NCBI GenBank assembly: GCA_029258405.1
Contig: JARHYY010000014.1
Coordinates: 1-20,336, forward strand
Direction: 5' to 3'
Length of the DNA: 20,336 bases
DNA from: Helicobacteraceae bacterium
Lineage (GTDB): Bacteria; Campylobacterota; Campylobacteria; Campylobacterales; Helicobacteraceae
The position numbers were made by a program, and so were the translations under genes. The notes under the pieces are model-generated. The model was not told the origin of the DNA, searched no databases, and was given only the letters and a program-made list of their open reading frames with translations. Shown here in pieces: positions 6,821-14,151 of this stretch (position 1 is its first letter; every line of letters starts with the position of its first letter).

Positions 6821-7651
6821 ATGATGAAAAAATATTTTTTAGGAATGGTTGCTTCGCTAAGTTTAGTAGCGAATGTATTTGCGGCTGATATTTATCCAAT
6901 CTCAAGAGAGATGGGCTCTGGAACAAGGGGAGCTTTTGTAGAAATCTTTGAGGTGCAGAAAAAAGTAGGAGAAAAAAAGGTTGATGCCACAACCAATAAA
7001 GCTGAAGTAACAAACTCTACAGGTGTTATGATGACTACTGTGGCAAATTCTAAGGAATCTATAGGTTATATTTCTTTGGGTTCTCTTAACAACACTGTTA
7101 AAGCTGTAAAAATTGATGGCGTATCTCCTAGTGTAGATAATATCAATAAGAAAGCCTATGCTGTTTCACGACCTTTTAATGTAGTTACTAAGGGCAATAA
7201 CCCTCTTATTGAAGATTTTTTAAAATATGCAGCTTCTCAACAGGCAAAAGCTATCATTGAAAAGGCTGGCTATATTCCTGTGGCACAAGATTCATATACA
7301 GGCACTAAACCAGAAGGGAAGCTTATTATTGCGGGTTCTAGCTCTGTTACACCACTTATGGAAAAACTTGCAGAAGCCTATAAAACTATTAATCCGACTG
7401 TTACCATTGAAGTACAACAATCAGATTCTACAACAGGTGTAAATTCTGTCGTAGAAGGTGTTGCTGACATTGGAATGGTATCTCGAGAAGTAAAAGAAAG
7501 CGAAGTAAAAAAAGGTATTAGTCAAAAAGTCTTAGCAATTGATGGATTAGCAGTTATTGTTAATAACTCTAACCCTATAGATAATATTTCTAAAGAGAAT
7601 GTTAGAAAAATTTTTATGGGGGAGATCAATACATGGGAGCAAGTTAAGTGA
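6821..7651 (+). CDS. pstS: phosphate-binding protein PstS, circularly permuted form
   Basis: This is the periplasmic binding component of the Pst phosphate importer, 276 residues. A Sec signal peptide (MMKKYFLGMVASLSLVANVFA) with no lipobox precedes the mature protein. The half-sequences are in reversed order compared with E. coli PstS. The block that normally lies in the second half comes first: ISREMGSGTRGAF at 27-39, ESIGYISLGSL near 79-89, YAVSRPF near 113-119, AGYIP near 139-143. A linker with TGTKPEG follows. The block that normally begins the protein comes last: LIIAGSSSVTPLMEKLAEAY at 158-177, SDSTTG at 191-196, ADIGMVSRE at 205-213, DGLAVIVNN, and IFMGEINTWEQV at the very end. From memory, similar permuted PstS proteins occur in Clostridia. 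AGGGAGA supports the start. Confidence 0.9.
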   Translation: MMKKYFLGMVASLSLVANVFAADIYPISREMGSGTRGAFVEIFEVQKKVGEKKVDATTNKAEVTNSTGVMMTTVANSKESIGYISLGSLNNTVKAVKIDGVSPSVDNINKKAYAVSRPFNVVTKGNNPLIEDFLKYAASQQAKAIIEKAGYIPVAQDSYTGTKPEGKLIIAGSSSVTPLMEKLAEAYKTINPTVTIEVQQSDSTTGVNSVVEGVADIGMVSREVKESEVKKGISQKVLAIDGLAVIVNNSNPIDNISKENVRKIFMGEINTWEQVK

Positions 7652-7674
7652 GTATATAGCATAGGGGCTTGAAT

Positions 7675-8517
7675 ATGCTTAAAGAAGTATTAGCAAAAGG
7701 ATTTTTTGCCTTTTGTGCATTGGTATCAATTATTGCTGTTTTAATGATCTGCTTTTTTTTGTTTGTGAATGCCGTACCAACCATCTTTCAGGTGGGCTTT
7801 TTTGAATTTATTTTTGGTCAAGACTGGTATCCCACAGAAGAGATTTTTGGCATTTTCCCCATGATTGTGGGGAGTCTTTATGTAACTGCTCTTGCAATCC
7901 TTATTGGTGTGCCTATTGGGGTATGCAGTGCGATTTATCTCTCACGGTTTTGCCCTCCAAAGATAAAATATTTTATTATGCCTGCTATAGAGCTCTTAGG
8001 TGCAATTCCTTCTGTGGTATATGGTTTTTTTGGGCTGGTTGTTATTGTTCCATTTTTAGCAGATCTTTTTGGAGGAATTTCTGGAAAAAGCATTCTTGCA
8101 GCCTCATTAATTCTTTCTATCATGGTTTTGCCTACAATTATCCTTGTTTCAAAAGCTGCTATTGATGCCTTGCCTGAAAGCTACTATGAAGGTGCTTTAG
8201 CTTTGGGTGCTAGCCCTGAACGAAGTGTGTTTTTTGCTCTTTTGCCAGCAGCAAAATCTGGGATTTTGGCATCTGTTATTTTAGGCGTTGGTAGAGCTAT
8301 TGGCGAAGCGATGGCTGTTATTATGGTTGCTGGAAATCAAGTGCAAATTCCATCAAATGTACTTGAAGGTGTGCGTACGCTTACAACTAATATTGTTTTA
8401 GAAATGGGTTATGCAGTAGATTTACATAAAGAGGTTTTGGTTGCCAATGCCTGTGTTTTGTTTGTGTTTATTTTAATCATTAACATAAGCTTTAATTCCC
8501 TCAAAAAAGGAATATAA
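7675..8517 (+). CDS. pstC: phosphate ABC transporter permease PstC
   Basis: PstC is one of the two inner-membrane subunits of the Pst importer. About six hydrophobic segments are visible. The PF00528-type cytoplasmic EAA loop reads EGALALGASPERSVFFALLP, and AIELLGAIPSVVYGFFGL and VGRAIGEAMAVIMVAGN are typical of PstC. I start it at the ATG at 7675: GGGG lies 7 bases before it, whereas the in-frame TTG at 7669 has almost no spacing. Length is then 280 residues, near the lower end for PstC. It begins 23 bases after pstS and its stop abuts the pstA start. Confidence 0.93.
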   Translation: MLKEVLAKGFFAFCALVSIIAVLMICFFLFVNAVPTIFQVGFFEFIFGQDWYPTEEIFGIFPMIVGSLYVTALAILIGVPIGVCSAIYLSRFCPPKIKYFIMPAIELLGAIPSVVYGFFGLVVIVPFLADLFGGISGKSILAASLILSIMVLPTIILVSKAAIDALPESYYEGALALGASPERSVFFALLPAAKSGILASVILGVGRAIGEAMAVIMVAGNQVQIPSNVLEGVRTLTTNIVLEMGYAVDLHKEVLVANACVLFVFILIINISFNSLKKGI

Positions 8518-9336
8518 GTGCAAAGAGATTATTTTTCAATTATATTTTCTTGTGCCATACAAATATCCACAATAATAGTTTTAGGTGCTTTTTTTCTTTT
8601 GATTGGTTTTATTTTTTATCATGGCATACAGTATGTTACGCCTAGTCTTTTTGAGTGGGAGTATAATAGCTCTAATGTTTCTATGATGCCGGCTATTATT
8701 AATACTTTGGGCATGATTATTCTTTCCTTATTATTTGCTATGCCATTTGGCATCTTTGGTGCAGTGTTTTTGACAGAGTATGGAAAGCAGCAAAGCAAAA
8801 TTCTTATGCTTGTTCGTGTTGCTTCTGAAACACTTGTAGGCATTCCTTCTATTGTGTATGGCTTATTTGGTTATTTGGCTTTTGTGATTTATTTTGGTTT
8901 TAAAATAAGTTTTATCGCGGGGGTACTGACGCTTGCCATTATGGTGCTTCCATTGATTTTAAGGAGTTCAGAAGAGGCATTAAAATCTGTACCTCTTGCA
9001 TATAGGGAAGCAAGCTTAGCATTGGGAGCAGGAAAATTACGCACCATTTTTTCTATTATTATTCCTGCTGCTATTCCGGGCATATTAGCAGGAGTTATCT
9101 TAAGTATTGGGAGGATTGTTGGAGAAAGTGCAGCTTTATTATATACATCTGGGAGTGTAGCAAAGGTTGCTGGGCTTATGGATTCAGGGAGGACATTGAG
9201 TGTGCATATGTATGCTCTTTCAAGTGAAGGGCAATATATAAATCAAGCTTATAGTACAGCTATGGTGCTTATCTTGATTGTGCTGGCTATGAATATATTT
9301 TCAAATTTAATTGCCAAAAAAATAACAAAAGGATAG
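8518..9336 (+). CDS. pstA: phosphate ABC transporter permease PstA
   Basis: PstA is the second membrane subunit of the Pst importer, 272 residues with about six membrane segments. The region VASETLVGIPSIVYGLFGYL (about 101-120) matches PstA and PstC families. The EAA loop is REASLALGAGKLRTIFSIII, followed by ILSIGRIVGESAALLYTSG, typical of PstA. The start is GTG, directly after the pstC TAA with no spacer; AAAGG lies 7-8 bases before it, so translation is probably coupled. It is followed by pstB after 3 bases. Confidence 0.93.
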   Translation: MQRDYFSIIFSCAIQISTIIVLGAFFLLIGFIFYHGIQYVTPSLFEWEYNSSNVSMMPAIINTLGMIILSLLFAMPFGIFGAVFLTEYGKQQSKILMLVRVASETLVGIPSIVYGLFGYLAFVIYFGFKISFIAGVLTLAIMVLPLILRSSEEALKSVPLAYREASLALGAGKLRTIFSIIIPAAIPGILAGVILSIGRIVGESAALLYTSGSVAKVAGLMDSGRTLSVHMYALSSEGQYINQAYSTAMVLILIVLAMNIFSNLIAKKITKG

Positions 9337-9339
9337 TTT

Positions 9340-10098
9340 ATGTTAGATAAAGTTTGTTTCAGTATTGAAGATGTAAATCTCTATTATGGAAAATTTCATG
9401 CTCTTAAAAATATTAATATGAAAATTAATAGGGGTGAGGTTACAGCATTTATTGGACCGAGTGGTTGTGGTAAATCAACCTTTATTAAAACTCTCAATCG
9501 TATGAATGATCTAGTGGAAGAGTGTAAAATTACAGGTAAAATACTTCTTGATGGTGAAGATATTTATAAAAATTGCAATATCAACCTTTTGCGTAAAAGA
9601 GTAGGCATGGTTTTTCAAAAGCCAAATCCTTTTCCAATGAGTATTTATGATAATATTGCTTTTGGTCCAAGGACACATGGCATTAAAAAGAAATCCATCC
9701 TTAATGATATTATTGAACGCTCTTTAAGAGATGCTGTATTATGGGATGACTTAAAAGACAGACTTAAGCAATCAGCATTAGGGCTTAGTGGAGGACAGCA
9801 GCAAAGATTATGTATTGCAAGAACTCTAGCAGTCAATCCCGAAGTTATTTTAATGGATGAACCTACTAGTGCACTAGATCCTATCTCGACATTAAAAATA
9901 GAAGATTTAGTAGCTAAACTTAAAAAAGATTATACTATTGTTATAGTAACCCATAATATGCAACAAGCCCATAGAATTTCTGACAAAACAGCTTTTTTTC
10001 TTTTAGGCGAGGTAGTTGAATTTGATGTTACAACACAAATGTTTTCAAAACCCAAAAATAAAAAAACAGAGGATTATATTACAGGACGATTTGGTTAG
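9340..10098 (+). CDS. pstB: phosphate ABC transporter ATPase PstB
   Basis: PstB is the cytosolic ATPase of the Pst importer, 252 residues. Walker A is GPSGCGKST (about 39-47), the Q-loop region is FQKPNPFPMSIYDNIAFGPR, the signature is LSGGQQQR, Walker B is VILMDEPTSALD and the H-loop is VTHNM. NPFPMSIYDN is diagnostic of PstB. AAAGGA before the ATG overlaps the end of pstA. It is the last gene of the pst operon. No phoU and no PhoS/PhoR-type two-component genes are in the window, so regulation must come from elsewhere. Confidence 0.96.
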   Translation: MLDKVCFSIEDVNLYYGKFHALKNINMKINRGEVTAFIGPSGCGKSTFIKTLNRMNDLVEECKITGKILLDGEDIYKNCNINLLRKRVGMVFQKPNPFPMSIYDNIAFGPRTHGIKKKSILNDIIERSLRDAVLWDDLKDRLKQSALGLSGGQQQRLCIARTLAVNPEVILMDEPTSALDPISTLKIEDLVAKLKKDYTIVIVTHNMQQAHRISDKTAFFLLGEVVEFDVTTQMFSKPKNKKTEDYITGRFG

Positions 10099-10101
10099 AA
10101 A

Positions 10102-10170
10102 ATATTATACATGATTTGTGCAAGGTTATTATGAGATTGAGATATCTTTTTGCTTTGCACAGCATAATAT
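10102..10170 (+). terminator. long two-part inverted repeat after pstB
   Basis: Outer arms ATATTAT (10102-10108) and ATAATAT (10164-10170) enclose inner arms TGTGCAA (10117-10123) and TTGCACA (10155-10161), both perfect, with a 31-base loop. It begins 3 bases after the pstB stop. A shorter stem, AATGTT-AATAA-AACATT followed by TTT at 10190-10209, comes next and looks like a weak intrinsic terminator. Confidence 0.4.
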
Positions 10171-10382
10171 GAACAATTTTAACAAACGCAATGTTAATAA
10201 AACATTTTTAAAGACTTTTATCCATAAGCAAGAAACTTCTTAAATAAGAAATAAATTGTTTAGTAACTTTTTAGATGAGAATGCAATACCTAAGAGCATA
10301 TAAAAACACCAACAAAACAATAAAAGCAAGAGTCTAAAGCACTAATAAATAGAGTAAAGCAAGAATAGCATATGTAAAATAA

Positions 10383-10454
10383 ACTTACTCACCTACAAAT
10401 ACCTAAGAGTAAGTCTTAAAGGAATAATATAACTCATTATGCAATAAGTTATAT
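10383..10454. repeat. two perfect 8-bp inverted repeats
   Basis: ACTTACTC (10383-10390) pairs with GAGTAAGT (10407-10414) over a 16-base loop. ATATAACT (10427-10434) pairs with AGTTATAT (10447-10454) over a 12-base loop. They lie side by side between the converging genes; function unknown. Confidence 0.6.
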
Positions 10455-10496
10455 GTGAAATGCTTGCATAACTTTGAGATAGGGTATCGCTCATAA

Positions 10497-10518
10497 GAGC
10501 AAGCAAAAAAGCTTGCTC
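10497..10518 (-). terminator. hairpin terminator-like structure after the NhaC-like gene
   Basis: GAGCAAGC, six A's, GCTTGCTC: a perfect 8 bp stem, 14 bases beyond the end of the minus-strand antiporter gene. On the minus strand the loop is T6 and the following run is only TTAT, so it is a strong stem with a poor T tract. Confidence 0.6.
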
Positions 10519-10532
10519 AAAGAAAAGGGTAA

Positions 10533-12047
10533 CTATTTTTTGAGAGAATAGAAAATACCTACAATGCAGATGAAACCTATAATATATCCGCTAATAAGTG
10601 ATTGTAATATGCTTGCTACTCCAAAACTTATAAAGGCTACTAGAGCTGTTATGCTCACATAAGGGAGCTGTGTAATAAAATGGCTTTGCACAGAGCAACC
10701 AGCCCCTGTGGCAGAAAGTATGGTAGTGTCTGAAATGGGAGAGGCATGATCTCCATATACCGCTCCAGAGAGCACAGCAGACATAACAAGACTAAATTCA
10801 ACATTATTTGCATCTGAAAGGCTAAAGCCAATGGGGAGCATGATGGCAAATGTTCCCCAGCTTGTACCTGTGCAAAAGGCAATAAAACTAGAGATAAGAA
10901 AGGCAGCAAGAGGAATGGCTATATGCACATCAAGATTGCTTGTTTCAAGCCATTCTTTTGAGAGGTCAGCAAGATATATACCTGTTTGTAAATCACCTTT
11001 AATAACAGGACCTATGCTCCATGCTAAAACAAGGATGAGATTTGCAGGTAACATAGAAATAATACCTGATTTTAATATGGGAAAAAATGAATATGTATCC
11101 AAATGCTTCCATGAAATGATAATGCTTAATAATAAGCTCGCTACCCCGCCCCAAAAAAGCGAAAAGTTTGTATTTGTATTGGCAAGAATTTCAATAATAT
11201 TTAAACTCCCAGAAGCTTGATAGCCACTATATAGGATAAGAAAGCCCACAAAAAACATGAGCGAGATTATGGGTATAATGAGTAAAAATATACTGCTCCC
11301 TTCTTTTTGTTGTGAATCTAAAAAATCAGTTACGCCTATGTTTTTATTTTTTTGCATTGATGGGAGATTAATTTGCCAGTAAATAGTAAGGAATACAGCC
11401 AAAAGAGCAAACCAAGCATAATAATTGCCCCATATGCTTGAAAACAGCACAAGGAGATTTTGCCCCTCTCCAAGCGTTGCCATAATGCCTAATATATATG
11501 CACCCCAGCTTGATATAGGCATGAGAATACATACAGGAGCAGAGGTAGAATCCACTATATATGCTAATCGTTCTCTTGTGGAATGATTAGCATCATTAAG
11601 CGATTTAGTAAGCTGCCCGACTGTAAGGGCGTTAAAATAATCATCGATAAAAATAACAATACCTGCAATGAATGCTAAAAATTCTGAACCTCTAGCTGTG
11701 GATATCTTGTTTCTTGCCCATTTCACAAAAGCAGAGATGCCTCCTGAATGGGATATGATTTGTGTAAGAATGCCTAGTATAAACAAAAAACCAAAAACAT
11801 AGAGGCTTGAAATTTCAATTTCAATACCAGAGTCTGTTGAGCTATAAAATACACTTGCTATTGCTTGATACACATAGCTTATAGTGGCTAGTAATGATTG
11901 AATAAAGCCCTCATGAGAAGAAAAATTTATCATAAGCCCGGCAATTATAATGCCAACAAATAGAGAAAGCACCACTTTTCTTGTAAGGATAACAAGAGCA
12001 ACAACACAAATAGGGACAACTAAGCTTAATGCAGAATCTGCATACAT
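10533..12047 (-). CDS. Na+/H+ antiporter, NhaC family
   Basis: An inner-membrane transporter of 504 residues with about eleven hydrophobic segments and no signal peptide. The NhaC-family core is clear: IVIFIDDYFNALTVGQLTK (about 129-147), AYIVDSTSAPVCILMPISSW (about 162-181), CTGTSWGTFAIMLPIG in the second half, then VYGDHASPISDTTILSATGA. These support sodium/proton exchange, although some family members carry other substrates such as lysine or malate/lactate. The ATG at 12047 follows AAAGGA. It starts 48 bases after the ATP-grasp gene with no obvious promoter between, so it may be the last gene of the Fur-box operon. Confidence 0.88.
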   Translation of the reverse strand: MYADSALSLVVPICVVALVILTRKVVLSLFVGIIIAGLMINFSSHEGFIQSLLATISYVYQAIASVFYSSTDSGIEIEISSLYVFGFLFILGILTQIISHSGGISAFVKWARNKISTARGSEFLAFIAGIVIFIDDYFNALTVGQLTKSLNDANHSTRERLAYIVDSTSAPVCILMPISSWGAYILGIMATLGEGQNLLVLFSSIWGNYYAWFALLAVFLTIYWQINLPSMQKNKNIGVTDFLDSQQKEGSSIFLLIIPIISLMFFVGFLILYSGYQASGSLNIIEILANTNTNFSLFWGGVASLLLSIIISWKHLDTYSFFPILKSGIISMLPANLILVLAWSIGPVIKGDLQTGIYLADLSKEWLETSNLDVHIAIPLAAFLISSFIAFCTGTSWGTFAIMLPIGFSLSDANNVEFSLVMSAVLSGAVYGDHASPISDTTILSATGAGCSVQSHFITQLPYVSITALVAFISFGVASILQSLISGYIIGFICIVGIFYSLKK

Positions 12048-12095
12048 AACAATCCTTTAGAATATATTGAGGCTATAAGTTGTAAGCCTTATAAA

Positions 12096-12938
12096 TTATG
12101 TATTTTTATCTAAAATTTCTAAAAAACATTTTAAAAATGTTGTCATACTATTTTTTTTATATTCAAAATATAAAGATGGCTCTATAATTTCTATTTCACT
12201 AATAAGTGGTGTATCATTATTTGGTAATATATCAATGCGGGCATAGAGTGTATAAAAAGGAATGAGAGATAAAGCTTTATAGGCAATTTGCAGCCATTGC
12301 TCTTTTGGCTGTATGCTTTTTATTTGCACATTATATGCAGAATTGGCTCTCCAGTCGTCTTTTGATGGTATTCTGTGTATGCAGTGGCTAAAGATATTGT
12401 TGAAAAATATAAGGCATACTTCTCCATGAGTTATTATTGATTTCATAAAAGGTTGAATTATTGCCCCATGTGTATAATGCTTGTAATCACATTCATGAAG
12501 AAAGCAAACATTTTTTCCACTTTGCCCAATAAGTGGTTTGATTATTGGCTTTTCCCATTTTAACGATTGAATTGTATATTCCCAATTTTGGTAAGGCTGT
12601 AAAATTATGCTTGGTATAATTGGAATACCATGTTCCTTGAGTTTGAGGAGGTATGTTTTAGATATGTTCCACTGTATTGCATCTATGTTATTAAAAATAG
12701 CTATGTTGCAAGCATGTAATATGTGCAAAAAGTCTAAAAACTGTTGCACATGCAAGCTGTAATCCCATACAGCTAATGGTAAAATTATAGCATTTTTTGG
12801 CAATACATATGGAACAATATCCTGCCATATTTGCAAAGTTGCATTAAAGCCATTATGGCATAAAAAAGCACAAAGTTCTTCTAAGGTTTTATTACCCTTT
12901 GGGTATGCCTTGCATGTAGCAATTATAATAGTTTGCAT
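12096..12938 (-). CDS. ATP-grasp ligase-like protein (RimK / DcsG-like)
   Basis: A 280-residue cytosolic protein of the ATP-grasp superfamily, whose members join a carboxylate to an amine or thiol through an acyl-phosphate. The pre-ATP-grasp part has AVWDYSLHVQQFLDFL (56-71) and QWNISKTYLLKLKEHGIPIIP (89-109). The grasp part has PIIKPLIGQSGKNV (131-144), IIQPFM (160-165), HGEVCLIFFN (171-180), a central Arg in DDWRANS, and metal-binding ARIDILP...SEIEIIEPS (223-245) with Asp226, Glu238, Glu240 and Glu243. This layout resembles the family that includes DcsG of cycloserine synthesis. The product is unknown. Its ATG shares one base with the cupredoxin stop (TAATG), so the two are probably made together. 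Confidence 0.75.
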   Translation of the reverse strand: MQTIIIATCKAYPKGNKTLEELCAFLCHNGFNATLQIWQDIVPYVLPKNAIILPLAVWDYSLHVQQFLDFLHILHACNIAIFNNIDAIQWNISKTYLLKLKEHGIPIIPSIILQPYQNWEYTIQSLKWEKPIIKPLIGQSGKNVCFLHECDYKHYTHGAIIQPFMKSIITHGEVCLIFFNNIFSHCIHRIPSKDDWRANSAYNVQIKSIQPKEQWLQIAYKALSLIPFYTLYARIDILPNNDTPLISEIEIIEPSLYFEYKKNSMTTFLKCFLEILDKNT

Positions 12939-13372
12939 TATTGCACAATATGTTTAGCATATTCTTCCCAACGACCTTTGTTGCTCATGGATTTTCGCTC
13001 AAGTTTAGGTAGTGCATCTTCAATCTTGTCTATGTTTGTGGCTCTACCTACTTGGATAATGCCAACCATACTCATCATTTGATGAGGTGGGCAAACATAG
13101 AGATATACCCCTTCTTTTTCAAAAACAAAAGTAGCTTTTTCATCAAGCTTGCTTTCAAATTTTTCTGCACCTTCTGGAACTACAAGGCTTTTTGCCCAAT
13201 GTGATTTATGTGTAGGCACAAAGGTTACACTATCTCCTTGTTCAATATGTACATAAGCTGGTTCAAACACCATAGTTTTACCATCTTTATCTATGTCAAG
13301 CATTTTAATTTCATAATCTTTTGCTAAGATAAAAGTATGGAAAAGAAATATTGCCATAAATATTTTTTTCAC
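12938..13372 (-). CDS. pseudoazurin-like cupredoxin (type 1 copper protein), periplasmic
   Basis: A 144-residue exported blue-copper-type protein. A signal peptide (MKKIFMAIFLFHTFILA) precedes the mature start KDYEIKML. The domain follows pseudoazurin: MVFEPAYVHIEQGDSVTFVP (34-53), PEGAEKFESK, then YVCPPHQMMSMVG. All four copper ligands are present: His58, Cys94, His97 and Met102, with the correct C-x2-H-x4-M spacing. The usual HNVE around the first His is HWAK here. A tail of about 30 residues, rich in charged residues, follows the domain. It should carry single electrons in the periplasm; partner unknown. The start is GTG, overlapping the ATPase stop as GTGA, with a strong AAAGGAG. Its place between importer and ligase genes is unusual. 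Confidence 0.88.
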   Translation of the reverse strand: MKKIFMAIFLFHTFILAKDYEIKMLDIDKDGKTMVFEPAYVHIEQGDSVTFVPTHKSHWAKSLVVPEGAEKFESKLDEKATFVFEKEGVYLYVCPPHQMMSMVGIIQVGRATNIDKIEDALPKLERKSMSNKGRWEEYAKHIVQ

Positions 13373-14151
13373 TTTAAACTCCTTTGTTTTAGGGCTTTTT
13401 TTGCTACAATAATTGGTAACTTGTCTTTATCATAAAATATATCAACATGCACATGATAAAGACGCTCAATAAGTTCTTGCGTAAGCACAGAACGAGGATC
13501 TCCTTGTGCTTCTACATGTGCATTTGAGAGTACAATAAGTTCATCAGCAAATTGCGCACTTAAAGAGAGATCATGCAAGACCATAAGGGTGGTAAGGTTA
13601 TGTTTCTTTGTATAAGTTTTAACGCAATCAAGCAAAACACACTGATGATGCATATCTAAAGCACTTACAGGTTCATCAAGCAATAAGAGTTGAGGGTTTT
13701 TAAGCAAAACTTGTGCAAATAGTACCATCTGCCTTTGTCCGCCTGAAAGACTCATAATATCTCGTTGTGCAAGGTGAAGTATGCCTAGTTCTTGCATAAT
13801 TTCTGCTCCAAGCTTTACTTGCTCATCACTTAAATACATGCCTAGATGATTAATAAGCCCAAGCAAAACAACCTCTAATGCACTCAAGCTTGCATCAACA
13901 GTATTATCTTGGGGCATGTATCCGATGGATTTATTCCATTCCATATAATTTGTAAGCCCTAATGATTGCCCATTGAATGTTATAGAGCCTGTATGTTTGA
14001 TTGTTCCAAAAATAGCCCCAATGAGCGATGATTTTCCAGCACCATTTGGTCCTAGAAGTGAATAAACCTTGCCTTTTTGACATTTAAGATTTATTTGATG
14101 AGCAACACATAGAATCCCTCTGTAAATACTTACATTATGAAGTTCTAGCAT
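13369..14151 (-). CDS. metal-chelate ABC transporter ATPase (FecE/BtuD type)
   Basis: A 260-residue cytosolic ATPase of the iron-siderophore/B12 importer class. Walker A is LLGPNGAGKSS, the Q-loop is GYMPQDN, the signature LSGGQRQ, Walker B LLLLDEPVSALD and the H-loop VLHD. I start it at the ATG at 14151, preceded by AAGGAA at about 6 bases. The frame is open further upstream to 14295, but that part overlaps the permease gene and reads as junk. The true start overlaps the permease end by 7 bases, and its TGA overlaps the cupredoxin GTG. The substrate is set by the binding protein; iron chelate, heme, B12 or a nickel complex are possible. Confidence 0.92.
   Translation of the reverse strand: MLELHNVSIYRGILCVAHQINLKCQKGKVYSLLGPNGAGKSSLIGAIFGTIKHTGSITFNGQSLGLTNYMEWNKSIGYMPQDNTVDASLSALEVVLLGLINHLGMYLSDEQVKLGAEIMQELGILHLAQRDIMSLSGGQRQMVLFAQVLLKNPQLLLLDEPVSALDMHHQCVLLDCVKTYTKKHNLTTLMVLHDLSLSAQFADELIVLSNAHVEAQGDPRSVLTQELIERLYHVHVDIFYDKDKLPIIVAKKALKQRSLK

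Larger units (their letters stand above)
10099..10532. other. non-coding convergent spacer rich in inverted repeats
   Basis: No gene was seen in these 434 bases between the converging pstB and NhaC-like genes. They hold at least five inverted repeats: 10102-10170, 10190-10206, 10383-10414, 10427-10454 and 10497-10518. The word ATACCTAAGAG occurs twice (near 10287 and 10400), and a close form is found at 19850-19859. Confidence 0.8.

Noticed and set aside
7669..7677. TTG at 7669 as start of pstC
   Set aside because: The GGGG site at 7664-7667 would be almost on top of it, while the ATG at 7675 has a normal 7-base spacing.
10831..11220. Open frame antisense to the NhaC-like gene
   Set aside because: It lies wholly inside a clear membrane-protein gene on the other strand, has no recognisable domain, and is a coding shadow. 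The same applies to the other long antisense frames across pst, speA and the permease.
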